A stretch of DNA of 60,000 nucleotides from Mesostigma viride (GCA_009746045.1 RPFO01000253.1:1998888-2058887); one strand, 5' to 3'; shown: positions 8,710 through 18,239, counted from the first letter of the stretch. The notes: generated by a model not told the origin, from the sequence alone. Translations and numbers: made by a program.

Positions 8710-10240
8710 GCTGGTGCATGGTTATAGGGCATTGGAGAGCAGATTGTGTGGTAGTGTCAGCATTGTGACTGGCATAATACCTGTATTTTAGTCTGTACTA
8801 AGGCTCATGGACCATGGTACACTCACTCTGATTTTAATCAGGATACAGCCAGGTTTTGGCTGGGGTTCATGCTGTTGACTACACAAGGTTGACAGGTCCA
8901 TTACAGACCATGTATTCTATTTTAAAAGAAATGTATATTTGTACATACCTCTCACAATGGTCTGGGAACCTTTATTCTGGGGTTTATAGGGCGGGGTTCG
9001 ATTCCCTGGTATTATGTTTCTACAAGCTGGCCTGTTCAGGTGTTTGCCTGTTCAGACTTCCCTAGTTCCCCAGGGCAGGATTTAATTGTTGCCTATGTGT
9101 TTCATTTTGTCATTTGTTTGCTGTGGCAGTTTACCATCTGGCAAGTAGACGGGCGCCGTAAGACGGGCGCCAATAGACCCCTGTTGAGAGAATGACAGGC
9201 AAACTATTGTAATACGCCTTACTTTGTCAAGTGGTATTTTAATTGTCATGGATTTATTGTACTTATATTGAATATGTACTGGGTTTTATGGGATTAGTAT
9301 CTGGGATTAATGTAACTCACCGCCAGAAGGTCATTGTACTGGAGGCTCTACCGAGGTGATGGGATTAATTCCTGGAGAAGACCTCATAGAATTAACCTGT
9401 ATGTATTTAATTTTGTGTGCTTCTAATATCTGGTGGTACTCTGTAATGCCACTTCCATAGGTTTTCTCCATTTCTCATGAAATGGTTTTCCCTGTGGCAG
9501 ATCTGTTTCTTTTCCAGTTCCTTAAAAGAAAGGGCTGGGGGAATGGCATTGGCCATTAAAGACATCTGTTCAAGCTTCAAGCTGGAGTGAAGGACATTTC
9601 AAGCTACTTCAAGGGTCCCTGGCAGGGGATGTGACCCCTAAAGAAAAGAAGGGATTGGAGTTAACGTAAAGGATTTACGTTAGATGGATAGAGATTGTTA
9701 CGCTCTTTCCAACGGCACCTTGAACGCCTCATTTGGTTAAGGAACGTAAAAGTTATGACGTTTCCTAGGCTGTGCCGACAGTACCCGGCGCGCCACTGTG
9801 GGCGCGTACGGACACAGGATGTACAAGTGTCACTTTGATAGTCCGCAGGACGTTGACAGGACTTGTACAGGACTTGATGGTCAATTGATAGGTAGGCGCA
9901 CTGTAGCGCGCCAGGACCTATGAGACAATTGATGCTGACTAGTGTACGGATAGGTCCACAGGACTAGCCGTATGGACAATTGATAGATCTGCGCGCCAAA
10001 GGCGTGCCAGAGTCTGTGTAATCAATTGATTGACAGTTCAGCTGTGACAGTGCAGCTGAATACTTGGACGCGTCCCTAGTAAGCTATATGAGTGACTTGG
10101 TCACACCGGGACGCTAGTTCTTGCGTGCACGTTCTCTTGGCACTGCGACCCTGTCGTCTGTGCTGCGTGCAGTCTTGGAAGTGACGTGACTTACGTCTGT
10201 GTTTCCTAATTGTTAATAAAGGCAACTTCCTGCAAGAACC
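8710..10240 (+). other. Non-coding tail with LTR-like features
   Basis: No protein gene is seen. The stretch after the RT/RNase H frame becomes repeat-like from about 9770. CAATTGAT occurs four times (9892-10030), together with GCGCGCC motifs. A TATA-like CTATATGA lies near 10085, and TTAATAAAGG at 10212 would serve as a poly(A) signal. This is the arrangement of an LTR (U3-R-U5), but no second copy lies in the window, so the assignment is an inference. Confidence 0.35.
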
Positions 10241-10279
10241 ATGGCGGAATTCGTGGCATTCTTACCCTCACAACTCGTA

Positions 10280-10885
10280 TCACAACTGAGGGGGTGGGTG
10301 CTTCCCCTCGCGCCTCCACTTGGCGGTGAGGACGTTGTAGCACTTGACGACGAACGAGAAGGACCGGTTCGCGAAGTTCTTGTTCGAACCGAGACAATCG
10401 TACAGTCTGTCGCGGACCTTCTCGGCCTCCCACCAGTTGACGCGCCTCCCGCGCTTCTCGAGCCCCTCGCGGATCTTCTCCCAGAGGATCCACAGCTTCT
10501 CCTCCTTCCGCGCCCGCGGCGTCTCCAGCGCGTCCACGCACTCCTGGTACCGCGCGCGACAGATGACCTTGAGGACGCCCCGCAATTGCTCGTCGGTGCG
10601 GTCGTCGAAACGCCGGCGGTCGCCCTCGCTCTTCAGGCGAAACTCCAACTCCTTTTTCACGTCGCTCTCGAGCGACTTCATCGGGAACATCTCCCAGTAC
10701 ATGGCGTCCATCTCGGGACATATTCCGCTCCCCGTCGGCCATATGCGGTCCATGATCATCTCGAGCGCGTTGGGCGGGAGGAGTTGGAACATGACGGGCG
10801 AGCGAGGCGACTCGGCCCAGGCGGCCCGCGCGTGGTCCGCGGGCGTGGTCCACTCGACGGCGGGCTGCCACCCGGTCTCCGCCAT
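10280..10885 (-). CDS. Unknown 201-residue protein of the virus-like block
   Basis: No family is recognised. The start at 10885 (MAETGWQPAV) is chosen because the frame upstream of it is Arg/Pro-rich shadow sequence opposite the next genes. The protein is mixed helical, with Trp-rich motifs (MYWEMFP, NWWEAEKVRDRLYDCL) and a basic C-terminus (KWRREGKHPPPQL). Codons end mostly in G or C, as in its neighbours. It is the last of three minus-strand genes in a row: 77 bases separate it from the 86-residue gene, which overlaps the 1739-residue gene. No AATAAA follows closely on this strand. Confidence 0.6.
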   Translation of the reverse strand: MAETGWQPAVEWTTPADHARAAWAESPRSPVMFQLLPPNALEMIMDRIWPTGSGICPEMDAMYWEMFPMKSLESDVKKELEFRLKSEGDRRRFDDRTDEQLRGVLKVICRARYQECVDALETPRARKEEKLWILWEKIREGLEKRGRRVNWWEAEKVRDRLYDCLGSNKNFANRSFSFVVKCYNVLTAKWRREGKHPPPQL

Positions 10886-10962
10886 GACGAGAATGGGACG
10901 AAGGCGGAGGGAGAGGCGATTATCAACCCTCCGAAACGACACCCCGTGTCGATCCGTGTCGA

Positions 10963-11223
10963 TCACTTGCCTTTCTTTCCGTCCTCCTGCGTCGGCGCGC
11001 CCGTCTGGCCCGGAAACCGGGTCAGCCACGACAGACGGACGGCGTCGGCGACCGTCGCGGGGGCGGACGAGATCCCCGTCGCCATGTCGTCGTACTTGCG
11101 CTTGACTTCCTTCCCTCTCGCCACGTGTCCCTTGCGAGAGTGGACGCCGCACGTCTTCCGTCCCGGCCGCGCGTCGTTCCTGCACTGGCCGCCGTGCGTC
11201 TTCGCCTTCCGCGTGCACTTCAT
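10963..11223 (-). CDS. Small Cys/His zinc-binding protein (86 residues)
   Basis: The N-terminus carries MKCTRKAKTHGGQC...KTCGVH, a C-x10-C-x9-C-x2-H pattern that resembles short metal-binding modules found in phage and large DNA virus proteins. The remainder is basic and ends in a Lys-rich tail. Its ATG overlaps the stop codon of the upstream 1739-residue gene (ATGA at 11220-11223), which suggests that both are read from one transcript. The large protein has the same type of Cys/His module at its own N-terminus, so the two may be related by duplication. Function unknown. Confidence 0.6.
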   Translation of the reverse strand: MKCTRKAKTHGGQCRNDARPGRKTCGVHSRKGHVARGKEVKRKYDDMATGISSAPATVADAVRLSWLTRFPGQTGAPTQEDGKKGK

Positions 11224-14200
11224 CGTTGTCCGTACACATACCCGGGATAAAAAGCGCTGGGCGGAAAGGCCGGGCGCGGCGCGGCGACGGGGCGGTACTG
11301 CGCGAACGGGTGGACGGCCGGCGCGGGGCGGTACTGCGCGAACCGGTGACTGACCAGCGTCGGAGGCGCGGCCGGCGGGAAGCGGTACTGTGCGGGCGCG
11401 TGACGGACCGCAGGCGCGGAGTGGGGCCGCCGCGACACCGTGTCGGCGAACCGCTCGAGCGCGTACGCGCGCTGTCGCAACACGTGCGATGCGGTCCCGG
11501 GATGCGCGCGAGTCGCGCGCCTCGTACTCGTCGCGGCATCCTGACGAGCGAACGACGCTTCCACATCATCGATGAACAGCAACGCGTGGTAACGCTTCCC
11601 GTCGTACAGGATGCAATAGGGAAGGAGCGACGGGGACGCGGATCCGCTGTATTTTAAGAAGTCAGCTTTCTTCGGAAACAGTTCCGACCTTTGCACGAGA
11701 ACGATATCCCTTTTCAGCGCTTCCGCCGCGAGACGGATGACTTGTTCCGTCGGAGGGACGTAGGGAGTTTCCAAACTCAATTTGGTCCGTTTATCGGTGG
11801 ACCCGGATTCCGCGAATGAACGTAACAACACCGTCTTAAAACGAGCAAGTTTCTCTCTCAACTCACCCATGTCGACCGGCATCCCGTCACGGAAATAACC
11901 GATGAGATTGATCGCGTTATAGAAAGAATCGATCTCCGTCCCGGGAGTGTGACGCATGTATGCCACGGTACGCTTGTCGGAAATCGATAGCGTAAACGGA
12001 ACGTCGACCGATGGCATGGTGGCCGGTTTGTAGAGACCGCCAGGAGGGGCATCGGTATTCCAAGGTTCGTCCGGCAGCGGGGGACCCTGATGACCGGTGA
12101 ATCCCTCATATTGGCCAGGCACGCGTGCGAGCGACCCCTCAACGGGCCGATCAAACGGCGATCCGTCGACAGAAGGAACCGGTTTATACCGTACGCGACC
12201 GTTCGGTCCAATTTCTCGCCATGGCGGTAAAGCGGCAGGTGGGCGTGCCCTTTCTTCCAACTGCTGTGCCTTTTTGCCACTTTGCAAATTTCCAAACCTT
12301 CTCCCGATGCTCGATACCGGATTTGTATTCTTCCCCCTCCCCGCGGCGGGAGCCTTCGCCGACCCTGCCGCGGTCGTCGCCAATCTCGTGGATCTTCTTT
12401 GCGGCTGTTCCGCGGCGACTGGCGGTGGCGCCCTCTCAACAGGTGCGGGGGGGGGGATCGTACGCGCGTCGTCCGGCGGCGTCGTCGTCATCGATCTCGT
12501 AGATCTCCTTTGCGCCTGTTCCGCGGCGACTGGCGGTGGAGCCACCGGTGGCGCCACCACGGGCCCCCCGCGCCTCTCGTGGGGGGTCTTCGCACGCGTG
12601 TCGGCCGGCGGCGTCGTCGTCATCGATCTCGTGACTCTCCGCCCCGCGACGATCTCTCCGCTCTCGGGCGACGATGCCGGCGGCGTCGACGGCACGACGC
12701 GCGCCGACGGCGGGGGCGCCGCACCCTCTCCCGCAGCCGGGCTCTTCCGCACGCCGGACGCCGTCGGCGGCGGGGGCGTGGTCGGCCTAGGCGCGGCCGA
12801 CGCGACCTCTCCGGCCGCGGCCGACCTTCGGTGCGACGAGGACGACGTGTCCGAAGTCGTCGTCGTCGTCGTCGTCGACGTGTCGGACTCGCTCGAGCTC
12901 GTCGCGCCCTTGGCCCTCCCCGCGACTCGCGGCGGGTCTTTTCCCCGCTTATCGCGGTCGCCTTCAAACGGCATGTCCGTCGGATCGATGAAATATCCGG
13001 CTCTCTTGCTCGGATCGTACACCTCCTCTCCGCCTCTACTCCTGACGAACCCGATCTCCTGTTCGGCCGCCAGTTTCGCCTCGTCGCGCGCCTCCAACAT
13101 GACACGACTCTTCGCCTCCACCTCGTCGCCCCCGATCGCATGAAACAACCTCATGCACGCCATCACAAGATCCCTGCTGGCGACGACGCTCTCCACACCG
13201 GCATCTCCATTCGCTCGTCGCGTGTCCACGTCCAGGTGATGGGACGGAAACAATTCGTTCAGCTCTTGGACCTTTTTGATGGCGTCTCTCGCGCCCCCCT
13301 TGAACGACGCGTTCCCTTTCGCGCTCTCGAGCGCGTCGACCATCGCGCCCTGAGCCTGGATCATGCGTTTGAGATGGTCCATCTGCGTTTTCGAAAGACC
13401 CGACAACTCCGGAGACGGGGGCGGGACGGCGGGCGAACGACGCGCGGGGAACGAATCCGCGGTGCTGTCGCCGCCCCCCTCCTCGCGATCGCCGACGTCG
13501 TCGTACGGTCCCGCGCGCCCGCCGCCACCGCCCGTACCCGACGCCGCCGGACGGGCGATCGGCGATCGCGACATGGCGGCGAGGACCGCTGCCGCTTCGT
13601 CCTCCGCGCCTCGCGCGTCGCCCGTGCCGGGGCTGGGCGCGCGCCCTCCGACCGACGGCGCGCCCGACCCCGCGGGACTCGCCGGACTCGCCCAGCCGCC
13701 ACTGCGCGTGACGACGCCTCCGCGGCTCAAAGTGCCCGAGGTCGCGCTCGAAGTGGAGCCGGATGACGCACTCGACCCCGATGCAGCGCTCGACGACGTA
13801 GCCGAACGACTCAATGTCGCGCTCGACGACGTGGGCGGGCTAAGCGAACCTTTGGAGATCCGATCGAACGGTCTGTTCGCCCCGTCGCGGGAACCCCCCC
13901 CGACAGACACGTCGGATCGCTCGATCCCATCCCCGTCGTAACTCCTCGTCTGACGCGGGTCCTTGGCGCCACCGTAACGCGACGGGATCTGATCGGACGC
14001 GGCCGCGCGGCTGCCAGCGCGCGCGATCGGCGTTCGCGGCATACCGGCGAGGGCCGCGTCATTCTCCTCCCTTCCGGCTCCCCCTCGCGCAGTTCGCGCA
14101 CGCTCCTCCGCCTGCTCGACAGCGGCGGGGTCCCGGGCATTTTGCTCGTTCCTAGCGCGTCTCAGTTCCACCTCCCACCTACGAACCCTACCGCTCGCGT

Positions 14201-16439
14201 CCGCCAAACTCCGGCTCGCGGATGCGTTGTTGACGTCGTCGGCCAGGACTTCCCTCCACCTGTCCACATTCGCCCGCTCTTCCGCCAGTCTATTCTCGGC
14301 ATATTCGACTCTGTCGAACGTGGCGGGGGACGAAGGCGTGCCCGCGGAGGGGCTTCGTCCGGCGGACGCGCCGCCGCCGTTCGATCCGACGGGGTCGTGG
14401 GAACGCGTGCGTTGGGACACGTCGGAGTTCGATGGCGAACGGTGCGCGGTCGTCGACCTCCTGATCGCCTCGGCGTGCACCTTCTTCGCCTTCTCGAGCG
14501 TCTCGGTCGCGTTCTTCCAACGCCACTTCGCGAACGTTACGTCGCCTTCGTCGCGGCGAGTTTCGTCGATTATCCGCCGTGTTCGAACTACCATCGCTTC
14601 CGCCTCCTCCACTCTCGCGGCGGCATCCTCGACGCTCACATCCCCATCCCCGGCCCGGGCGGGCGACGAACGGACTTCGTCGCCGTCCCCTCCGCCTCCG
14701 GACGGAATCCGCGAAGGCGTGCTCGCGGCGGGGCTCCGATCGGACACGCCTCCGCCCCCGTCCCATCCGCCATCCGACACGGCGGCGCCGTGCGAACGCG
14801 TGCCACCGGACACGGCGGAGTGAGGAGGCGTGGGTGGGCGCGCTGGCGGGGGCGTGGAGACACGTGCTGGAGCGGGGGCGACGGGCTGACTAACACGAGG
14901 CGTGCGAGTGTTTCTCGCTCTCTGGACCACAACATCATACGTCTTCTTCGCCCTCTCACGCCTCGCGACCGCCTTCTGCCAACGCCAAGTCGCGAATCCG
15001 GCGTCACCTCCGCGACCGCGCTCTTCATCCACGGCTCGCTTTGCGTCGGCCTCTAACGCTTGAGCCTCCTCCAACCTCCCCGCGGCCTCCTCGACGCTCA
15101 ACGCCCCGTCGCTCGTCGCGACGGGTGCCGAACGCACTTCGTCGCGACCCTCGTCGTCATCCAACCCACCGACCGCGCCGCCGCTGGAGGAAACCCCCGT
15201 GTTCGCGGCTGGGCTCCGATCGGGCGCACCTCCACCTCCGTCCCATCCGCCATCCGACACGGCAGCGCCGTGCGAACGCGTGCCACCGGACACGGCAGAG
15301 TGAGGGGGTGCGAGAGGGGGCGGAGGCGTGGGGGGGCGAGCTGGCGGAGGCGTTGGATCCCGCTGCGGTATGGGTGCGGGCGCGGATCCGATTCCGTATT
15401 TGCGGTTGTACTCCTTCCTCATATCTTCCGCTATCACCCCCGCGTCTTTCGCATCGATAAGAACTCTCGGGTTCCTGTTGCCGGCATTCACGATAGCCCA
15501 CGCTTTCCTCGCCTTCAATTCCTGCCTTTGGACTTTGATAAGCGCCTGAAGTCTCCACGGCAGCCGTTGCATCTGAACCGTATCGGACGGATCTAATATC
15601 GGGACGGGAGACGGCGCGATCCCGTAATCGGTACGCAGAATTTCGATCGGGGTCATCGTATGCTCTTGAAATTTGCGGAACGCCTCGTTATATCTTTCCA
15701 CGTTCCTCTTTAGGCGGCCGTGCATATCGGCGATCCTCTTTTTCGGTTCTTCCCTGATTCGCATGTCATAAAAATCGTTAATCCGCCGCTTGAGTTCCTC
15801 GTACGCTTCCCGAATATCTTCGTACCCCTTTTGAATCTCATCATCGTCATAGTCGTCCTCGTCAAAAGCCTCCCTCCCGCGCCCCCTCCCACGCCCCTCT
15901 GCCCTCGCCACACCCGCCCCTCCCGCCGCCGCCCCGCCGCGCCCTCTTCCCGCTCCCCCCGCCAAGCCCACCAACGCCTCCGCCGCCCCCCTCGCCGGAT
16001 CCGCCCCTCTGCCCGGAGCCGGCGCTCCTCTCCCCCTCGCCGGCGCCCGCGCGGGCGGCGCCCCTCTCCCCCTCGCCGGCGCCTGCGCGGGCGCCGCTCT
16101 CCCTCTCGCCGCCGCCGCGCCTCTCCCCCTCGGCTCCCGAGCCCTCACCTGTCGCTCCACGGCATCCCCTGTCGGATGGGTGCCGCAGACGGTCGCTCTC
16201 GTGTAATACCCCCACCGCCTGAGCTGGGATTTCCCCGCGCACTGTTCGTACGTCCCCGAATTGCGCCCCGCCTGCCCGCCGCAGTACGGCGCACCGTGCG
16301 CGGGGGCCGCCGGGAGGGGAGGTCGGTCATCAGGCGGAACATTGATCGCGTGGCGGCCGTACATGCGCCACTGCCGTTTCGACCGACACGTCTGCTCGTC
16401 GCCGCCGGTTTGCAAGTCTCTGAAGCCGCAATAGGCCAT
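11220..16439 (-). CDS. Giant 1739-residue protein: Cys/His module, helical repeats, OTU-like domain
   Basis: This is one uninterrupted frame. Residues 1-110 hold two Cys/His modules (CGFRDLQTGGDEQTC; CGGQAGRNSGTYEQC ... VCGTH). An Arg/Gly/Ala-rich linker and an acidic helical part follow. Three related units of about 150 residues come next (roughly 380-780), each with a Pro/Ser/Gly-rich lead (the first two contain SGGTRSHGAAVSDGGWDGGG) and a helix with the pattern VEEAAxRLEEA...FAxWRW. Then comes a long Ser/Thr/Pro-rich region, and near residues 1480-1625 a compact domain with PGTEIDSFYNAINLIGYF and YHALLFID. That domain looks like an OTU cysteine protease, but with Ser where the catalytic Cys would be. 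The tail has RFAQYRP repeats. The start is the first Met, at 16439. The size, lack of introns and composition fit a large-DNA-virus protein; its role is unknown. Confidence 0.65.
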   Translation of the reverse strand: MAYCGFRDLQTGGDEQTCRSKRQWRMYGRHAINVPPDDRPPLPAAPAHGAPYCGGQAGRNSGTYEQCAGKSQLRRWGYYTRATVCGTHPTGDAVERQVRAREPRGRGAAAARGRAAPAQAPARGRGAPPARAPARGRGAPAPGRGADPARGAAEALVGLAGGAGRGRGGAAAGGAGVARAEGRGRGRGREAFDEDDYDDDEIQKGYEDIREAYEELKRRINDFYDMRIREEPKKRIADMHGRLKRNVERYNEAFRKFQEHTMTPIEILRTDYGIAPSPVPILDPSDTVQMQRLPWRLQALIKVQRQELKARKAWAIVNAGNRNPRVLIDAKDAGVIAEDMRKEYNRKYGIGSAPAPIPQRDPTPPPARPPTPPPPLAPPHSAVSGGTRSHGAAVSDGGWDGGGGAPDRSPAANTGVSSSGGAVGGLDDDEGRDEVRSAPVATSDGALSVEEAAGRLEEAQALEADAKRAVDEERGRGGDAGFATWRWQKAVARRERAKKTYDVVVQRARNTRTPRVSQPVAPAPARVSTPPPARPPTPPHSAVSGGTRSHGAAVSDGGWDGGGGVSDRSPAASTPSRIPSGGGGDGDEVRSSPARAGDGDVSVEDAAARVEEAEAMVVRTRRIIDETRRDEGDVTFAKWRWKNATETLEKAKKVHAEAIRRSTTAHRSPSNSDVSQRTRSHDPVGSNGGGASAGRSPSAGTPSSPATFDRVEYAENRLAEERANVDRWREVLADDVNNASASRSLADASGRVRRWEVELRRARNEQNARDPAAVEQAEERARTARGGAGREENDAALAGMPRTPIARAGSRAAASDQIPSRYGGAKDPRQTRSYDGDGIERSDVSVGGGSRDGANRPFDRISKGSLSPPTSSSATLSRSATSSSAASGSSASSGSTSSATSGTLSRGGVVTRSGGWASPASPAGSGAPSVGGRAPSPGTGDARGAEDEAAAVLAAMSRSPIARPAASGTGGGGGRAGPYDDVGDREEGGGDSTADSFPARRSPAVPPPSPELSGLSKTQMDHLKRMIQAQGAMVDALESAKGNASFKGGARDAIKKVQELNELFPSHHLDVDTRRANGDAGVESVVASRDLVMACMRLFHAIGGDEVEAKSRVMLEARDEAKLAAEQEIGFVRSRGGEEVYDPSKRAGYFIDPTDMPFEGDRDKRGKDPPRVAGRAKGATSSSESDTSTTTTTTTSDTSSSSHRRSAAAGEVASAAPRPTTPPPPTASGVRKSPAAGEGAAPPPSARVVPSTPPASSPESGEIVAGRRVTRSMTTTPPADTRAKTPHERRGGPVVAPPVAPPPVAAEQAQRRSTRSMTTTPPDDARTIPPPAPVERAPPPVAAEQPQRRSTRLATTAAGSAKAPAAGRGKNTNPVSSIGRRFGNLQSGKKAQQLEERARPPAALPPWREIGPNGRVRYKPVPSVDGSPFDRPVEGSLARVPGQYEGFTGHQGPPLPDEPWNTDAPPGGLYKPATMPSVDVPFTLSISDKRTVAYMRHTPGTEIDSFYNAINLIGYFRDGMPVDMGELREKLARFKTVLLRSFAESGSTDKRTKLSLETPYVPPTEQVIRLAAEALKRDIVLVQRSELFPKKADFLKYSGSASPSLLPYCILYDGKRYHALLFIDDVEASFARQDAATSTRRATRAHPGTASHVLRQRAYALERFADTVSRRPHSAPAVRHAPAQYRFPPAAPPTLVSHRFAQYRPAPAVHPFAQYRPVAAPRPAFPPSAFYPGYVYGQR

Positions 16440-16654
16440 GCTATACTACACGACGCGAAAATGTATTGATCGAATTACGACGATTTGAAAACACGCGCGA
16501 TTTATTGCAAAATAAAATATAAACAACAAACAAGCGCACGGTACTCCTCAAAAGCTACTATGGTCTCGCGTGCCCGGTCGAGGTCCCACCACGTCAGGAC
16601 GAGGTCCCACTCACACAAGTGGGACATGTCAGGATCGTAACGACATCCTTTGCG
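16440..16654. other. Intergenic spacer with poly(A) signals
   Basis: This short AT-richer spacer separates two minus-strand genes. TTTATT at 16501-16506 (AATAAA on the minus strand) could end the KilA-N transcript, and AATAAAATATAAAC lies beside it on the plus strand. Near 16575-16625 the motif GAGGTCCCAC appears twice, followed by a related GTGGGAC. Confidence 0.4.
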
Positions 16655-17887
16655 CTAAACAGCGATCCTCCTGATCTGAACCCGGCGCAGCCCGCGCTCG
16701 GACGCGACCTCCTCGACGGCGCGCTCCATCAGGTCGCGCACTTCGGGGACGTCATCGTACGAGTTCACGAGACGAATGCCGCTGTTGACATGTTTCTCTT
16801 CTTTCGGGATGTCCACGCCCGGAAACTTGTTGCGGAACGTCTTCACCATCTTCTTCCCGACCGCGCACGCGTCTTCATTATTCAGGCGATAGCCCAACTC
16901 CGCCGCAACGGTGCTGATCTCCAAGGTCTTCCTCAGCCTGCCCCCGTCGTCCCTCTTGTCGAGCGCCCCGTACAGGATGTTCAACTTCTTCTCGTTCAGG
17001 AAGAAGCGGTCCTTGTCGGTGAACTTCAGAACGCCGTCGCGCGCGTCGAACGTCTCGTGCATCTCTGCGAGCTGCACCAGCGCCTTGCGGCGGTACGCGT
17101 CCTCGTGCAGCCGCAGATCCGCCTCGGTCTTCTTCCGCTCGGCCTCCGCCTTCTCCAAACGCAGCTTCACCTCGGCGATCTCGGCGGCCTCGTGGAGCTC
17201 TCGCAGGGCCTCCTTCTGGGCGACCGGGACCGTGGTGAAGACGGCGGTGGTCTCGGTGCCGTTGATGGCGTCGTGGCGCTGTGCGATCTCGGAGCACAGG
17301 GTGAGATCACCCGCCAGGATGCGGGCGACCCAGTCGAACGCCTTGAGGGCGAACTGGATGTCGACCCACATCATGAACGCGGTCAACAGCTTGGGATGGA
17401 TCCACAGGCCAGAGAGAGGATTCAGGCCGGACCCCTGGATGGTAAAAAATGGGGGCTGGGCTTCTGCCAGTTTCCTCCCGGCAGTCGAAACTGAGGAAAA
17501 TTTTTCCCCGGCAGCCTGGTGCTCTGCCTCGAGGTCCTTTTTCACCTCAGCGATCAATGTTTTTGTTTCATTATTTCTAAACCACGGTTTTGCTTCCTTC
17601 TTTCCGTTCGCCATAACGTCGCAGACACTCTGCGCGTGCACGTATCCATAGCGCGCGTCGTCGTCGAATACCCTGACGAACTTGTCGCGACAGAACATGG
17701 GGTCCGCGCCCGCGCGCGTTTTGAGGTAGATCACGTCGCCCTCCTGGCGGTCGAACTCGAAAATGTCCGTGACCCCCATGGTTGCAGTCGTTCTGTCCCG
17801 TGATGCCCTGTCGATTGCGACTATATACCCGCTGAGGCCAACGAACGGGTCCGACATGCTGTCGATGTCGTTCCGTTCATTCGACAT
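16655..17887 (-). CDS. KilA-N domain protein of large-DNA-virus type
   Basis: KilA-N is a DNA-binding domain found in nucleocytoplasmic large DNA viruses and phages. In this 410-residue protein it spans about residues 80-195: GYVHAQSVCDVMANGKK, KPWFRNNETK, and the hallmark LWIHPKLLTAFMMWVDIQFALKAFDWV. A charged coiled coil (about 225-275) follows, and then a C-terminal domain (about 285-400) that such viral proteins often carry, with ACAVGKKMVKTFRNKF and VNSYDDVPEVRDLMERAVE. The Met at 17887 is chosen as start because the frame upstream encodes a partial second copy of the KilA-N core. Virus-type genes flank it. Probable role: a viral DNA-binding or regulatory protein; this is inferred from the family. 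Confidence 0.85.
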   Translation of the reverse strand: MSNERNDIDSMSDPFVGLSGYIVAIDRASRDRTTATMGVTDIFEFDRQEGDVIYLKTRAGADPMFCRDKFVRVFDDDARYGYVHAQSVCDVMANGKKEAKPWFRNNETKTLIAEVKKDLEAEHQAAGEKFSSVSTAGRKLAEAQPPFFTIQGSGLNPLSGLWIHPKLLTAFMMWVDIQFALKAFDWVARILAGDLTLCSEIAQRHDAINGTETTAVFTTVPVAQKEALRELHEAAEIAEVKLRLEKAEAERKKTEADLRLHEDAYRRKALVQLAEMHETFDARDGVLKFTDKDRFFLNEKKLNILYGALDKRDDGGRLRKTLEISTVAAELGYRLNNEDACAVGKKMVKTFRNKFPGVDIPKEEKHVNSGIRLVNSYDDVPEVRDLMERAVEEVASERGLRRVQIRRIAV

Positions 17888-17971
17888 GACACGACGCGAC
17901 GTCGCACAAAAAAAAACGTTTCGCTCGAACCTTCCGAATTTTTGTTTTAATCCCCGCGCGCCCCGCGCCGC

Positions 17972-18175
17972 CAGGAGGTCTCCCGCCAGAATGCGGGCGA
18001 CCCAGTCGAACGCTTTGAGAGCGAATAGTTTATCTACCCACATGAGGAACGGGATCAACAACTTTGGATGAAGCCATGACCCGGCACGAGGGCCTGACCC
18101 GTCGATGACCAAGACGATCGGATGACCTATCTCTCCCATTGTCATCTCAGCCGGGGCCGAGCCCCCTCCTGACAT
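17972..18175 (-). pseudogene. Truncated KilA-N fragment, in frame upstream of the full gene
   Basis: The stretch encodes SWLHPKLLIPFLMWVDKLFA and KAFDWVARILAGDL, a near copy of the core of the downstream KilA-N protein. DNA at 17975-18075 closely matches 17300-17405. It stays in the same frame as the full gene with no stop between, so a 506-residue fusion starting at 18175 is formally possible. A partial duplication or a leftover from a tandem gene family is more likely. Confidence 0.6.
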
Positions 18176-18239
18176 GGACTCAGCCGGGGCCCCCCTCCTG
18201 GCGTGCCACGAGGATCAAGGTCTTTCTCGATCGCGGCGA

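Noticed and set aside
12097-15596. Long plus-strand frames opposite the 1739-residue gene
   Set aside because: Arg/Pro-rich antisense shadows of a GC-rich gene; all recognisable domains are on the minus strand.
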